Source of the DNA: Siderastrea siderea
Taxonomy: Eukaryota; Cnidaria; Anthozoa; Scleractinia; Rhizangiidae
DNA length: 64,000 nucleotides
Direction of reading: 5' to 3'
Assembly (NCBI GenBank): GCA_964030785.1
Contig: OZ034967.1
Location: forward strand, 60,719,212 to 60,783,211
The notes beneath the pieces were generated by a model. It worked only from the letters and a program-made list of their open reading frames with translations, was not told where the DNA came from and made no database searches. Made by a program: the position numbers and the translations under genes. Positions 12,557 through 25,635 of the stretch are shown here, in pieces (position 1 is the first letter of the stretch; every line of letters starts with the position of its first letter).

Positions 12557-14050
12557 CATGTAAATCGAGTTTTAAATGTCACAAATCGATGTTGTCTGCT
12601 ATACATCTTTCTTGCAATGTGGCATCAAGATCAGACATCATAAGTTTTGTTTGAGAGTCCGGTATCCATCCATCCGTGACCGTCATGATCATGTTTGATG
12701 ACACTAAAACATGTTCGATAAAACTAAAAGAGGTACGCATCCATCTGTGACCATTGTGAACAGGAAACGGAAATGATTTTTGCGAACAGGAAGTTATATC
12801 ATTTTATAGACCCAGCTACCTGGCAATCAAAAATCTTCCCGCAGTGTTTGTTCTGAGTTGCAGGATGGCGGACGCTGGTAATTGTAATAGCAGATCTGTC
12901 CAAGATTTCGTTCGGAGCGTACTTAATGCCGAACGAGCTTGCAATCCAATGCAGAAAATGCGGATAGAAGTAGGAAATGACCAATAGTGACAGGTTTACC
13001 TCCGTTGAGAGCGAAATAAATTGGTATCCGGAAATATTCTTTACGCATTTGTCACCGATTTTCTTCGTAAAAAACCTTGGGCAAATAAGAGAAGTACCTT
13101 CAGTTTCATTCTTTAGAATAAAGATATAAATAAAACCGTTTGTAAACAAAGGAGTATTTTGTAATTTAATTTAGTTCCAGAAGTGATAAATATTTGAGAT
13201 TAGCAGCGAATTTTATCTCTAAACAGCAGCGAATTTTAAAACAAAGAACATTTCTTATAAAACTAGTCAGATCCTGTGATGTCAATGTCAGAGTTCAATA
13301 AAACGACATTTAAAAACAATGAATGAATATAAACTGAAAATCATTATTGCGACTTGATTGCGGTTCTCGCCAAACATCAGTTTACCGTTAAGTTTACCGA
13401 ATTATCGGTTGATTTGTTGATCATTCTTGACGAAAGATACTTGTTCGTCTGCTGTTCGTTTTGTTTTGTAAAACGTGGAAACAGCCACTACTCTGTTCAT
13501 GTTAACAATACTAGCTGAAAGCCGTCAAATGAAAATTCCGAGACACGATGTGATAAAACGGAATACATAAGTTACTTCACTGTTGCTGTACTTGTCTGCT
13601 CCAGGTGAGAGACAGCTTGCGTCAAACCGAATGCCATTCTCAGGAGAGAAGGAAATGGTGACAATTCTCCTAGAACAAAGAGAATTTATTAGAGCAACAC
13701 ATTTTACTTCGGCAGACTTGTTCCTTGGTTGTTCCTTGGCGATGGTGGTCGGATCGAAATTGTGAGCGAGTCTTGTAGACAATTTACTTCCGTTGACAGC
13801 TCTATTGTTAAAGGGCCAATCAGATTGTGAGATTTCCGCGGCCAAAATTTGGCCGCCGACACGAACTCCTGTGAGAGATTGTATCAGGCCCTATTTTAGT
13901 GAGCGACCAACGTAAGAGAATATGAGAGCAATGCTAAAATTCAGCCTGATCGCAGGTTAACACGACTCCTGCTGTTTCTTGATGTAATAGGTCTTTGACC
14001 TTTAAAGTTTAGCTCTGACAATTATGTCTATAAGAGATTTTCCTCTCCTG

Positions 14051-14195
14051 GCCCCAGTTGTTCAACAGTTGGATAGTGCTATCCACTGGATAAATCACTA
14101 TCCAGTGGATAAGTGATAGGGAAACCAATTGCGTTATCCACTGGATAGTGATTTATCCGGTGGATAGCGCTATCCAACTTTTGAACAACTGGGGC
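14051..14195. mobile_element. Short palindromic MITE
   Basis: Inverted termini GCCCCAGTTGTTCAA flank repeated ATCCACTGGATA half-sites. CTG on each side may be a 3-bp target duplication. It is non-coding. Confidence 0.6.
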
Positions 14196-14956
14196 CTGTA
14201 GGAGATGAGAGGCGGTTCTCTGTATTGAAATGTCTCAGTCAGTTTAAAGTGCGGGCGTGTGGCTGTCAGAGATTGAATCTTTGTCCCAGTTTCTTTGTAA
14301 AATCGCTCACCTTTTTTATGATAGTAGTGTCTAGGAAATTTGTTTCTTCTCTGATAATACAGCCATAAATTTTATGGTCGGTGTAATAAACTTTGTTTTA
14401 TAGGAAATAAACTAAGAAGACTGGCTCGATGTCGTGTATTCAGGTCCTTTCATTTATCGATCTGCTCTGGTAAGCACATGGGAACGTGGTTAAATATAAA
14501 GATCAGTTGTCGGGTATAAAATTACATGTCAATCAAATACAGGATGAAGGTGATATTGTTACAGTCGGATTGTGCTAGCCTGTGTCGCAGACGAAATTTA
14601 ACCTTGTAAATATACCAGCGTTATATCACGTCTGCAACGCAGGCTAGATTGTGCCTGTTTGCTTCTAAAATAAACTGATCTATTTCCTCTCTTTTTGTGT
14701 CCCACAAGAAGAACACGTCATGTACCTTTTCCACTCGAGGGCTTTTATCTTCAGTCTAACCGCAGGCAGCCCAAATGGGCGGTATGTGTGCAAGAGCATT
14801 TCATTCGCAGCACACTAAAAATATAAACGAACAAGTTGAAATGAAAACATAGATAAAAGAATGCTTACGTTTTATTCGTTGTTGCTTGATGTGTCTTGAC
14901 TGTCCTAGAAGCTTTGGTGGCTATTTACACTAGTTCTAAATTTCGCTGTTACCATA

Positions 14957-15421
14957 CTGTAAAATCCCAGTTATAAGCCCAGGGCTTATACAATTTTGTA
15001 AGGAGTTTTAGGTGGGCTTCTAAACGGGTGCTTTAATATAAGCAGGTATAAAAAAATTGTTTCGGATAATTTACTTATATTACGTCTTTAGAATTTGAAG
15101 TGTCACAATAAATCAGGAATTTAGTTTAATACCTTTATTTGGAACAAACTTAGTTCAATACTATTTGGATCATCAGTATGACTAAATGTATGGTGCCACA
15201 TTCTACTTGCATGATACTTTCCTAATTTTCAATTTGAATTGGTAGATTGTTTTGTAACAGTACTTATATTAAAGAAACAAGGATAAATGGAGGGGACTTA
15301 TATCCGGGGGGAGCTTATAATTGGAACATAGTTTTTGTTAACAGGGAGATGGGCCTATAACCCGGGAGGGCTTATAATTGGGGGGAGGGGGGGGGGGGGG
15401 CTTGCAACCGGGATTTTACGG
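14957..15421. mobile_element. MITE with TA target duplication
   Basis: Termini C(T/C)GTAAAATCCC are inverted and flanked by TA. Internal GGGCTTATAA-type repeats occur near both ends, with a poly-G run at about 15386-15400. It is flanked on both sides by inverted copies of AAATTTCGCTGTTACCA, so it sits in yet another palindromic repeat. Confidence 0.6.
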
Positions 15422-17421
15422 TATGTTCTGTACTTTATATGGTATATAAAGGACAGAACATGTGGTAACAGCGAAATTTGAAACTTGTGTAAATAGCTGT
15501 GTTATGATGTCTGTTCGTTCCTAGACACTACTATCTTTAAAGCCCAGTGATTCTCCAAAGATTCAATCTCTATAAACACCTGCATGTACTTTAAACCGAC
15601 TGAGACATTTCAATACACGCACTTCTCTTCCTGTCACACTCCAGGCATGAGAAAGGATTTATCAAAGGCAAAGCATTACCTTAGGATAGAACCAACTCTT
15701 CAAAGACAACATTTGAAGAAAACATTAAAAATTTCAGATCACACTTGTCTGAGGCTATCCGGATAATCTGGTGAACAAAGTCCTCGATGAAGTTAAATTT
15801 ACAGATAGAAAGTCGGCGCTTCAGCAGAAACTGCATTTGCAAAACGGACTAATGTCACACAGAAACAATATTTTACGGAGCAAGTACAGTGGCATTTAAT
15901 CAAAAATCACCCATTGCTGAGAGAAAAATACAGAGAACCGCCTCTCATCTCCTACATGTACAGGAGAGGAAAATCTCTAACAGACATACTGGTCAAGGCT
16001 AAACTTTTAAAAAGGTCAAAGAACTATTACATCAAGAAACAGCTGGAGTCGTGTTTAGCCTGTCAACCTCTCTTAACCCCATTTTCCACCTCTGGGGTAC
16101 CTCCTGCCAGAAGTTTGGACCGAACTACAGTTCTGTCTTGGATTGAAATCAGACGGCGGAACAATTCTGGTAGCTGTACTTGGCAGCACTCAGCCCCGGC
16201 CCATCGCCTGGGAATCTGGAACCGTGAATTTATTTCGCTCTCAATGGAGGTAAACCTGTCACTATTGGTCATTTCCCTACTTCTATCCGCATTTTCTGCA
16301 TTGGATTGCAAGCTCGTTACGGCATTAAGTACGCTCCGAACGAAATCTTGGACAGATCTGCTATTATAATTACCAGCATCTGCCATCCTGCAACTCAGAA
16401 GCAACACTGCGGGAAGATCTTTGGTTGTGAGGTAGCTGGGTCTATAAAATGATATAACTTCCTGTTCGCAAAAATTATTTCAGCTTCCTGTTCATGATGG
16501 TCACGGATGGATGTGTACCTCTTTTAGTTTTATCGAACATGTTTTAGTTTTATCAAACATGATCACGACGGTCACGGATGGATGGACACTGGACTCTCAA
16601 ACAAAACTTATGATGTCTGATCTTGATGCCACGTTGCAAGAAAGATGTTTAACAGACAACATCGATTTGCGACATTTAAAACTCGTTTTACAGCGTACAA
16701 AACTGATGTATACGCCTTTGATATAACATTGATGTATACAACATGACATTGATATATACAAACATAACATTGATGTATACAACATGACACTGATATATAC
16801 AAACATAACATTGATGTATACAACATAACAGTAATGTATTTACATTTGATATTTTGTCCGTAAAAAAGGACCATGGTGATCCTACACCAATAGAAATACT
16901 AGAACAGAGCTCCACACAGCTGCAGGAGATTCTCAAATATTGCTTAAAAAATGTATCGCATTTCCAGTTCTTTAAAATGTCGACTTCTGTTTCCATAAAC
17001 TTTATAGAAATAATTAATGCAGAAAATGTTTGTACTCCTACTACAAACATTTTTACTACAAACATTTCACTGTACCCATTTAATGTAAATGGCTTAGTAC
17101 AAGTGGTTTTATGTTATGTTTAGAAAACAGAAATGTCTGCAATGTTTTTAGAGAGCTGCAATTAAAATATCATTAGAGTTGGGAAACATGAAATTTTGGA
17201 CCTGAAACTCTCAGCTTGGTTTGGGTTTGTGCAATGACAGTTATTCTATAGCACAAAGTTTTTGCATTATCGTGTTTAATTATTGCATTTCTCATGACTG
17301 TTTTGATACTAAAATTGGAAAACAAAGTTGCTTTTTTATTCGAAGTTCAAACTGTCTTCAATTGCTCTGGTGTCAACTTACAAAAATTGCAAAATTAAAC
17401 TGTCATGAAAGTTTCCTTTAA

Positions 17422-18083
17422 GGTGTTTCGATACAGTTTTTTTGGGACCATACCTAACTTTTTTAAACGGCTCTTAGACAGTCCTTTCCTTGTTAGATCA
17501 AAGTGAAATTTGCAATACTTGTTGGTTTTGGATTGAACTTTAGCATGGTTTACATTTTGTGAAAATCAATATTTCCATGACAACGATAAGCAAAAAACCT
17601 CGAAAACACTAAAATTGAAATTTTCCGTGATCCAGATTTCACTTTGACAAGCAAATACCAACATCTTAAACTGTGGTGTATGGCACACAAAATATACAAG
17701 AACCAAAAAATTCTGTATGTTTGTTTTGAAGTAAATCGCAAAAACATTTCCAACCTTAGTTTTTGCATAGTAATAGTAAATGCACCAAAAAATAATCAAG
17801 GCTTTGATGAAATGGCTCGAAAATACTTTCAAAATGTGTCGTTTACTTACTATTTTACGCCTAGAAAGTGTTGTTGAAACTGGTGTTCGCGATCTCAAGA
17901 ACGAATTGTTTTTCTAAGATCATTCGCGTAATAATTTTGTGGTAATTTTTGAATTTGAGCGTTTTTGCGAAAATCTTTAAAAAAAAGTACTGCAAATTTC
18001 ACGTTGATCTGACAAGATAAAGACTGTCTAAGAGCCGATTTGAACAGTGAGGTATGGTCCCAAAAAAACTGTATCGAAACACC
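17422..18083. mobile_element. MITE with TTAA target duplication
   Basis: Inverted termini GGTGTTTCGATACAG continue for about 95 imperfect bp. TTAA flanks both ends (17418-17421, 18084-18087), as in piggyBac-type integration. It ends about 30 bp before exon 2 of the methyltransferase gene, so it lies against the splice acceptor region. Confidence 0.7.
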
Positions 18084-18114
18084 TTAATTGTGTACATGTC
18101 TTCTGACGTTATAG

Positions 18115-18220
18115 GCATCTATCAAACATCCAGAAGGACGTCAGATGGGTGGTGTTGATGCAACTCAACTAATGAGGTTATTGATGCAGTTAGTTAAAGC
18201 AAAAAAGGTTATTGAAATAG
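18115..18220 (+). CDS. COMTD1-like O-methyltransferase, exon 2
   Basis: Bounded by a TATAG acceptor and a GTGAGA donor (phase 1). It encodes the helix leading into the SAM site: HPEGRQMGGVDATQLMRLLM, then VIEIG at its end. The acidic residue in IEIG begins the first SAM-binding motif, which is completed in exon 3. Confidence 0.85.
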
Positions 18221-18989
18221 GTGAGATAAACCTATATTAGGCCAATCCAAATAAAATGTTGCATTCCTGATTGCCTGACTGACAAAAGTTTTTGGGAAAG
18301 TAACAAAACCTTATTCATTGCCTGCTTCCTGTCCATCTTAAAGTTGCTAAATTGAGCTCTAACATCAAAATCACCCATGTAATGGCATCTTCAAACACTT
18401 TTTAAGGATGGTGCCGCGTAATACAGAGGTATTTTTCCACAGTTTATGACCATGAGGAATGATCCAAAATGAAAATTGGGGATTGCTTTTCATATTATGA
18501 GACTGGTCAAGACTTTTCATTGTGGAAGTTCAACGTAAGCAAGTGTAGAAGAGCTTCAGTCTTAGTCACAATTCCTTGAACACCCAGTGTCCCTATTCTA
18601 TTGCATTTTTACAATTTGGTGTGTGAAACAACATTGAATAGGGGAGGGGGAGCTAACATCTACAAACTGTTTGCAGGTTTGTGGCTGAGATTGTAGCTTG
18701 CCCCCACCAAGCCCACACAACTCTAAGAACTCTAATTAGTAGCTATGGTAACAAAAATGCACTATTTGCATACTGCATCAGTGTAAGAGTAAGAGCCAAT
18801 CAGATTATTTTCCACACGTTCCAGAAAGAATCATGTGACCTTTGAGTATAAATATCTACATCAATTACAGATGCCCTCTGTTAAAGCTCTCCAGTATATA
18901 TGGTGAAAAAGGCTTTTTGGAGAAGGATGTCTTGTACTGCTTCTCATACAGTGTACCTACTGTGACTCTGCCAAAATGTTTGGTTTTAG

Positions 18990-19114
18990 GTGTTTTGACA
19001 GGCTACAATACTCTCAGTATGGCCATGACACTGCCCCCAGATGGCAAAGTTGTGGCATGTGAAGTGACAGATAAGTACATGAATAATGTGAATTCTCAGC
19101 AGTATTTCAAAGAG
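18990..19114 (+). CDS. COMTD1-like O-methyltransferase, exon 3
   Basis: Bounded by a TTTTAG acceptor and a GTAAGA donor (phase 0). It encodes VLTGYNTLSMAMTLPPDGKV, completing the SAM-binding loop (glycine-rich, GY-T/S-L as in the family), followed by ACEVTDKY. The acidic residue there probably binds the ribose of SAM. Confidence 0.85.
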
Positions 19115-19149
19115 GTAAGAGTAGTTTCCATAGCAATTGTTTGAATTGA

Positions 19150-19240
19150 AAACATAGTTAATAATAACAGTAATATAAATAATAATAATAATAATTTCAT
19201 AATAATAGTAACAATAATAATAACAATACAAATTGGTTTG
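19150..19240. repeat. AAT-type microsatellite
   Basis: Imperfect AAT/AAC trinucleotide run just downstream of exon 3. Confidence 0.7.
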
Positions 19241-20379
19241 TTTTTTCTTCTGTAAGTGGAGTACAATTCGGGTTTTTCATAAGGGCACAGTAAAAATCTC
19301 CTCTGATTTATACAATTGCTAAATTACAGTGGCCCACAACTGTCACATCAAAACAAAATGCTCACATCAAATTCAAATCACCCACAGCAAATTCAAATCA
19401 CTCGCAGCAAATTAAAAATCACTCACAGCAAATTCAAATTGCTCACAACAAATTACAAATCCACCACAGCAAATTACAAATCGTTCACATCAAATACAAA
19501 TCATTCATCAAATAGAAATCGTTCACATCAAATACAAATCGCTCACAACAAGTACAAATACGGTCAGTGTAAAGGGAAGAGTGTGGAGTGCGGACTGCAG
19601 ACTGCGGACTGCGGACCAGGGGAAAAAGCAGACTGAGGGTAAAATGCAGACTGCAGACTAAGGGTAAAACTCAGAATGGAGACCGCAGACTAGGGGTAAA
19701 ATGCAGCTGAATGAAGTCTGCAGACTACAGACCAGGAGGAAAATGAGAGAAAAGACAGCCGGAAATACGTCTGCGCTAGTAGAAGTTCATAGAAATCCAT
19801 TAAAATGTGGTGAAAATGTTTGCATTTTTTTTGTGTGTGTTCTGATAGGAAAGTTTGTTTACTAATTGAGAAGTAGAATAGTTTTTCCACCAATTATTCT
19901 CCAGAATATGTTGTTCATAAAAGAGTTTTGCTTCAATTCCAAGCCATAGATTGATCCACTACGCAAAACAACCTGTGTGTAATAAGCGAATAAACTCGGA
20001 CGGGAGTAAATGTAGAGCTAGATCGGAACCTGTAGTGTTCCAAAAGATCGCTTTTCTACGAATGAACTTCATTTGCGAACTAGCTGAGGTAAAAGTCAAA
20101 CTCCACTGGATACATATAGTTCCCGGGAGGTCATACCCTGGGTACCAGAGGTTTTTTTCTCGCTAACGTTGGGAAAAATCGGCCGAAGGCCGACGTGACG
20201 AGGGGCTTGTCGCGAGAAAAAACCTCTGAACCATAGCACATTGATTTACTGTTCTTGTTGAACTTTGATCATTTTTTATCCTATTATGTTTAAACCAATC
20301 ACAACGTATGTCTCGCGCGGGTCACAGTAAAGAACATAAGCTTCAACCGGAAACTGCGCAAGAAAAGCCTCTGGCACCC

Positions 20380-20670
20380 AGGGTAGGGCGGTCACCCATC
20401 CAAGTACTAATTCCGTTGAGAGAATGTTTTCATTATGGTAGACGTTTCACTCCGCTATCTCCCACACAAATTTTTTTTCAGTACAATATGCATTTTAAAA
20501 AATCAGGAAAAAGACGAAAGTGGAAAGCAAATTAAAGGTAAACATTTTAACTAATTGAATTCTTAGATACCAGTCCATGACTGAAGGTACCATAAGTTCT
20601 TCTGTCCTTACGACGAGCAAAGTTGTACTTGGATGGGTGACTGACCGGGAACTACAGTATTGTGCAAAAG
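20380..20670. repeat. Two inverted 5S-rRNA-like 3' fragments (SINE remnant)
   Basis: GTACTTGGATGGGTGAC occurs on the + strand near 20628-20644, and the related CACCCATCCAAGTACTAA is on the opposite strand near 20395-20412. This is the conserved 3' part of eukaryotic 5S rRNA. The surrounding bases do not make a full 5S gene, so a 5S-derived SINE or pseudogene is more likely. Confidence 0.4.
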
Positions 20671-21683
20671 TAATGCAAATGAAATTCGACGAATAACGGT
20701 CTTTGTTCTCACGAAATTTCATGAGAACTTTCGCGCAATTTTTCGCACAATGTCGAGCGAAATTACAGGCAAAAGTTCGTCCCCAAAACGAAAATTCGTG
20801 GAAACATCATGCGATATTTCGAAAGGTCAAACGAAAAATCGCTCTTGCGAAAATTCGCGGCAATAAAAAGGAACTTCAGCGATATACAGCTGTAAAAACG
20901 TAGCAGCGGTTAACTTAACTTCCAATCATACAGCCAGAAGGTCCATGCCTGAATGCCCTATTCCAGTCTTAATCAGACTTGAAAACAATTTCTATGAAAT
21001 AAACATTAATAACAGGATAAAAAGGATAACATGTAAAAGTCGCACTACAAAATGCACTAATGCATGCAAATGTTAACAAAACATTTCAGCTGGCTGAATG
21101 TCATGCATAAACTTAAAATGTCAATTCCATGACCTTACCTCTCTCATACTTGTGTAATGCTAACGAAATGAAAGGATTTCATGTGAAGGTCACAACAGTT
21201 AAGATATTAAGTTAACGTCAAATTTCCAAACGTTTGGAAACACAACAGAATTTGCATAACCATCGCACTTCTAATTACACTCACGACACCCTTGAGAAGT
21301 CACGTCCGGTCTGATGTGAGTCATATGTCAAATCAGATGAGAAATAATGTTGAAATTTACACAAAGCAACAAAAACTTATTAAAAACTGCCACAAGAAAG
21401 CTTAACTATTTGCGTTCAAGCATGCGTTGGGAAAGAAATGTTCCAGATTTTGTGACAGAATTAGGCACCGTCCATTTGACAAAGGTTGCGTAAAATGTAA
21501 GCAAAACACTTTCACCAATTATTAATTCACGTGGCGCATAAGTTTCAAATAACTCTGCTACTTTGAGCTACCTTGCCCTTTGATGCTATAACTTATCCTT
21601 TTCGGAAATGCTAACAAGAAGAAACGATCAGCTTTTAATGTCTCGTGTATGCAGTATCAAGACTGGATCGGGCAAATTACGGT

Positions 21684-22732
21684 CGTTCCGTACCCAAGTT
21701 GATTCGTACCCAAGTCGATTCGTACCCAGTTTCAGTCGATTCGTACCCAGTATTTAGTCGATTTGTACCCAGTGTTCGGTAGATTCGTACCCAGTTTTCG
21801 GTAGATTCGTGTCCACTTTTGGGTTGATTTTAATTACTTACACTTATTTAGGTCAACAAAACACACATATTTTAGTATAATTTCATACTTGCATTTATCA
21901 TCAACTCTACCTATGAACATTACAACAGCAAATTTTTAACTATTCAACCGGATTATTTACAACATTTTAGTTCTAATGTCTAAGCCGAAGTACAATATCT
22001 ATTTAATCTTCTATATACATCCGTGACTGATTTAACTACTCAACCTAAAAGGGATTATTTACAGTATTTTTGTTCGAATGTCTAAGCCGAAGTACAACTA
22101 AGTCGACCGATTGCGACAAATTTCTTTCCTGTGCTTGACTTGTTTTACAAAATTTTACAATGTTATAAAAAACAAACTTTTAGCTACGCACCCTAACGTA
22201 AATATTTACAGCATTTTCATCTTAACCTAAGCGAGTGTATATATTTAAGGGTGTCGTAATCGAAAACTTAACTTATCCTAACTTTAATATGTACAATGAA
22301 ATTTACAATCTATTTTCTATCCTAACAGTTTATAAATATGCTGTCCTTTTAAGTTTCAGTTCAATGGCAAACTGGCCTGTTGATCCTAGCACAATTGCTT
22401 TTCACAGCTAAAAGACAGTATTATTTCAGAATTCAAAAGCACACGTTGGAAAACGTAACTTTGCTGGTGTTGTGAAGGTGGATACGTAATGTATAACTTG
22501 CTTGTGCAGGGGCAACGTACGCATAGATACCTTAGATCAACAGAACATAACATGGTATTAAAGCAGGTAAGAAGCTCACTTTTATTATTATTGAGTTGTA
22601 TTTAGTCTATTATGCGTGTGTACGAATCGACTAGAATATGGGTACGAATGAAGTGAATACTGAAATGAACGAAAATGTGAGTACGAATCGACTGGGTACG
22701 AATGTACTTGGGTACGAAACGACCGGTTTCTG
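21684..22732. mobile_element. MITE with ~20-bp subterminal repeats
   Basis: Both ends consist of repeated GATTCGTACCCAGT-type units in opposite orientation, and the outer termini are GGTCGTT(C/T)CGTACCCAAG. GATCGGGCAA(A)TTAC lies just outside both ends, suggesting an unusually long duplication of about 14-15 bp. It is non-coding. Confidence 0.5.
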
Positions 22733-23535
22733 ATCGGGCAATTACTCACATGGCCATGACAAAGCTGCCGCGTTCGTGATTCAACTTAGGGAATTATATC
22801 TTGAAAACTAAATAATGTTGCCGGAAGTCCTGTCAGTGTGTAGTGAATTTAAGTTCGACTTTCTATAGGAGGCCATGAACAGGTAAGTTTCATTTCCATA
22901 ACGTGAAACTTGTATTCAAGATGTCATTGACTTTGTGTTTACAAAGAGAGCGTATTAATTCGCTTCCAACATGTTTACGTCTCGTCACATGACTGCCCAC
23001 ACGTGAACGAAATAAAACGAAACTAGATAAATGAGACATTTAGAGCAAGCGAAAAATCGCTTACTACAAACGACAATTTGCTCAAAATATCGCTATGTGC
23101 CATGACATTTCGCTCAAAATATCACAGTGTGTGGCATAATGCAGTCTGCAGACTTCATTCTGCATTTTACCCCTAGTCTGCGGTCTCCATTCTGAATTTT
23201 ACCCTTAGTCTGCAGTCTGCATTTTACCCTCAGTCTGCTTTTTCCCCTGGTCCGCAGTCCGAAGTCCGAAGTCCTCAGTTTCCCTTTACACTGACCGTAT
23301 TTGTATTTGCTTTGAGCGATTTGTATTTGATGTGAACGATTTGTATTTGATGTGAACGATTTGTAATTTGCTGTGGTGGATTTGTAATTTGCTGTGAGCA
23401 ATTTGAATTTGCTGTGAGTGATTTTTAATTTGCTGTGAGTGATTTGAATTTGCTGTGAGTGATTTGAATTTGATGTGAGTGATTTGAATTTGATGTGAGC
23501 ATTTTGTTTTGATGTGACAGTTGTGGGCCACCGTA

Positions 23536-23538
23536 CTA

Positions 23539-23569
<31 letters not shown>

Positions 23570-23645
23570 GTAGTAATAATAATAATAATGAAAATAATAA
23601 TAATAATTATTATTGTTATTATTATTAATTATTATTATTATTCCT
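23536..23645. repeat. ATA/ATT microsatellite
   Basis: Long imperfect trinucleotide run at the right edge of the fold-back element. Confidence 0.75.
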
Positions 23646-24357
23646 TCTTCCATAATAATTACAATAATATTTATCCAGGGTGGCCACATCACCACATCAC
23701 CAAGGTGTTTTTCAGTGGGGCCCTGCAAATTAAAAAGAAACAAAAATTACAAAAACATGTTAAAAATCCTTAAAAAAGTCAAAAATAACCCCTCAAAGTT
23801 AAGAAAAAACCCTCGAAGATGAGAGAGGGTGTAAACCTAGGGTTCCGTAAATGCAGCACAAACATTTTTGTCTCTTTTGGCAGGCCATTAGTTCATTAAG
23901 CCTGGACGGGTCACCTTGAGTCATGATGTGGCAGCATAGTCCTTTTTCACATGGCTACTATTTAGCATAAAAACAAAACATTTTGCACACCTTAATCCTC
24001 ACAGTGAAAAGCTTGAGAATGAGTTTAGACGTGGAAAAACAAAGCTTTTTATTCTCCGGGGACTTAACATGGCCGCTGCGTGACAAGGGTGTATGGGCCT
24101 TGGGCAGCGATTTCATAGTATAGATAGAGAATTATGATAAATAGGTCATTTTTACCATTGCATCCAGTATTTTAAATACTACCAGAATTCATTTAAGTTT
24201 TCCTTTCTTGTTTAAACTTTTTAATCCCAGTGAGGTTTGGAACAGTAATCCAAATTTGCATCAGAAAAAAAACTGGAGGATTCTTGTAGTTGTGGTAAAA
24301 CAACATCATTGTAAAAGTGACTTTTGATATTAATTAAGGCTGTGTGTTTTTGTTCAG

Positions 24358-24412
24358 GCAGGGGTGGAATCAAAGATAGATTTGAGGCTGCAATCTGCCA
24401 TCACCACATTAG
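24358..24412 (+). CDS. COMTD1-like O-methyltransferase, exon 4
   Basis: Small 55-nt exon between a TTCAG acceptor and a GTGAGT donor. It enters in phase 0 and leaves in phase 1. It encodes AGVESKIDLRLQSAITTL, matching the family's loop after the second strand of the Rossmann-like fold. Confidence 0.8.
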
Positions 24413-25501
24413 GTGAGTACTGTTATTATTTTAAATACTCCTGGTCTTCATTCTGACAGCCAACCTGTTTTGTTTAGGGCCATAGTTTGTTTTAGCTGTG
24501 CTGTTACAGGTGTGCTGTATGTTGTAAGTGTTTCCCCCTCCTAATGCTAGCTTCATCAGGCTGGGTGCCTGTACATGGCTGGCACTCAGGGTTTATTCTA
24601 GAGCGTGGCTTTTCGGGATTTCCGCAAATTGAAAAGAAATGCGGCATAACATTTACATTGGGGCATTAAATAGGGTGCACAAAATTGTGCCCAAGGATGA
24701 GTACTAATTTTCTGAAATAAGGTATTCGAAAACATCACTGACGACAAGATTGATATGACTGCCACTCTCTTGAGGTATGAAGCCATGTTCATGTGTATGG
24801 TGAGATGTTGTTCCTGAAGGGCAAACAGTAGTTGTCCAACTAAGCCAATGATAACCAGGCCACATGGATTTCGTAGAGCGGCCTGCCCGCTCCAGATAGT
24901 TGTCAGTTTCTTTTTTGCTGTACAGAACACCACACCCCAAATCCCTCATCATATGAGAAATGCTTACCAAGTAGTCATAGTGTGATAGGGTCTATCTCCT
25001 GTTTGCCATATGCAATAACACCTGTTACACCCCCTCCCCCCCCCCCCTCCATATCCTTAACCACTGGATGAGATGCTTGTCCATCTAGGGTTACAGTTAC
25101 TTTTCATAAGTACCTATTAACACGTACACACCAGTTGGAAAAACAAGATGGAGCCTTCATGTAAGTGCAGTTTTACTGCAGTTATCATTATGATCATTGC
25201 TCATCATGCCAGTAGGCGCATAAGGCTGTGACATGAATTCTCTCTCCCGGCTGCTCTGTCTCTGGCTGACAGGCTCTTGCAGTGCCACAGTCACACCATC
25301 TGTGCTTCCACTGTTCGCCTCCAGGTCGTTCTGCGTCTCGCCACTGCTCTATTTCCCTCTGGCGGCCATCCTAATGCCACCATGCGGTAGCTGAATTTTT
25401 CTCCACGAAGGGCATGTCCAACCCAATAACCAGTTAAGGTATCTAATAAACTTTTGAATCTATCATCCATCATTAATTTGATGTGGTCATTCTTATTTTA
25501 G

Positions 25502-25635
25502 ATGAACTTATAACTGCAGGAGAGCCTGGAAGTTATGACCTGGTTTTTATTGATGCTGATAAGACAGGATATGACCAGTACTATGAGAAATCACTACAAC
25601 TCTTACGTAGTGGTGGAGTTATTGTCATTGATAAT
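25502..25635 (+). CDS. COMTD1-like O-methyltransferase, exon 5
   Basis: Bounded by a TTTTAG acceptor and a GTGAGT donor. It encodes the most diagnostic block, [18 protein letters not shown], whose FIDADK motif carries the metal- and SAM-proximal aspartates of O-methyltransferase family 3. It ends with GGVIVIDN, whose Asp-Asn pair is also a metal-site element. Confidence 0.9.

Larger units (their letters stand above)
10526..16873. mobile_element. Large nested fold-back element in intron 1
   Basis: The outer arms are inverted copies that start with TTTTTTACGGACAAAATATC (left near 10535, right near 16860). Each arm carries a tandem array of about 37 bp (TGTATACATCAATGTTATG). Further inverted blocks are 12560-13030 with 16215-16690, and 13870-14270 with 15540-15970. 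The left arm is interrupted by another insertion at about 10813-12556, and the centre holds smaller MITEs. I see no intact transposase, and the target duplication is unclear. Confidence 0.5.
19327..23533. mobile_element. 4.2-kb fold-back element in intron 3
   Basis: Inverted termini C(A/G)GTGGCCCACAACTGTCAC are flanked by TA. Each end carries a ~15-17-bp tandem array (CACATCAAATTCAAATCA-like on the left, the reverse complement on the right), followed by GCAGACTGCGGAC subrepeats. The long reading frames across the right array are repeat artefacts. The TA duplication suggests Tc1/mariner-type mobilisation. No transposase is seen. Confidence 0.6.

Noticed and set aside
20395..20644. Functional 5S rRNA gene
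   Set aside because: Only the 3' third is recognisable in each orientation, and the rest does not match.
22869..22883. Mini-exon-like segment between TCTATAG and GTAAGTTT in intron 3
   Set aside because: The methyltransferase frame joins correctly from exon 3 to exon 4 without it.
23114..23743. A 209-codon minus-strand frame
   Set aside because: It runs through the ATT microsatellite and the tandem TTGAATTTGCTGTGAG-type array. The composition is repeat-driven.
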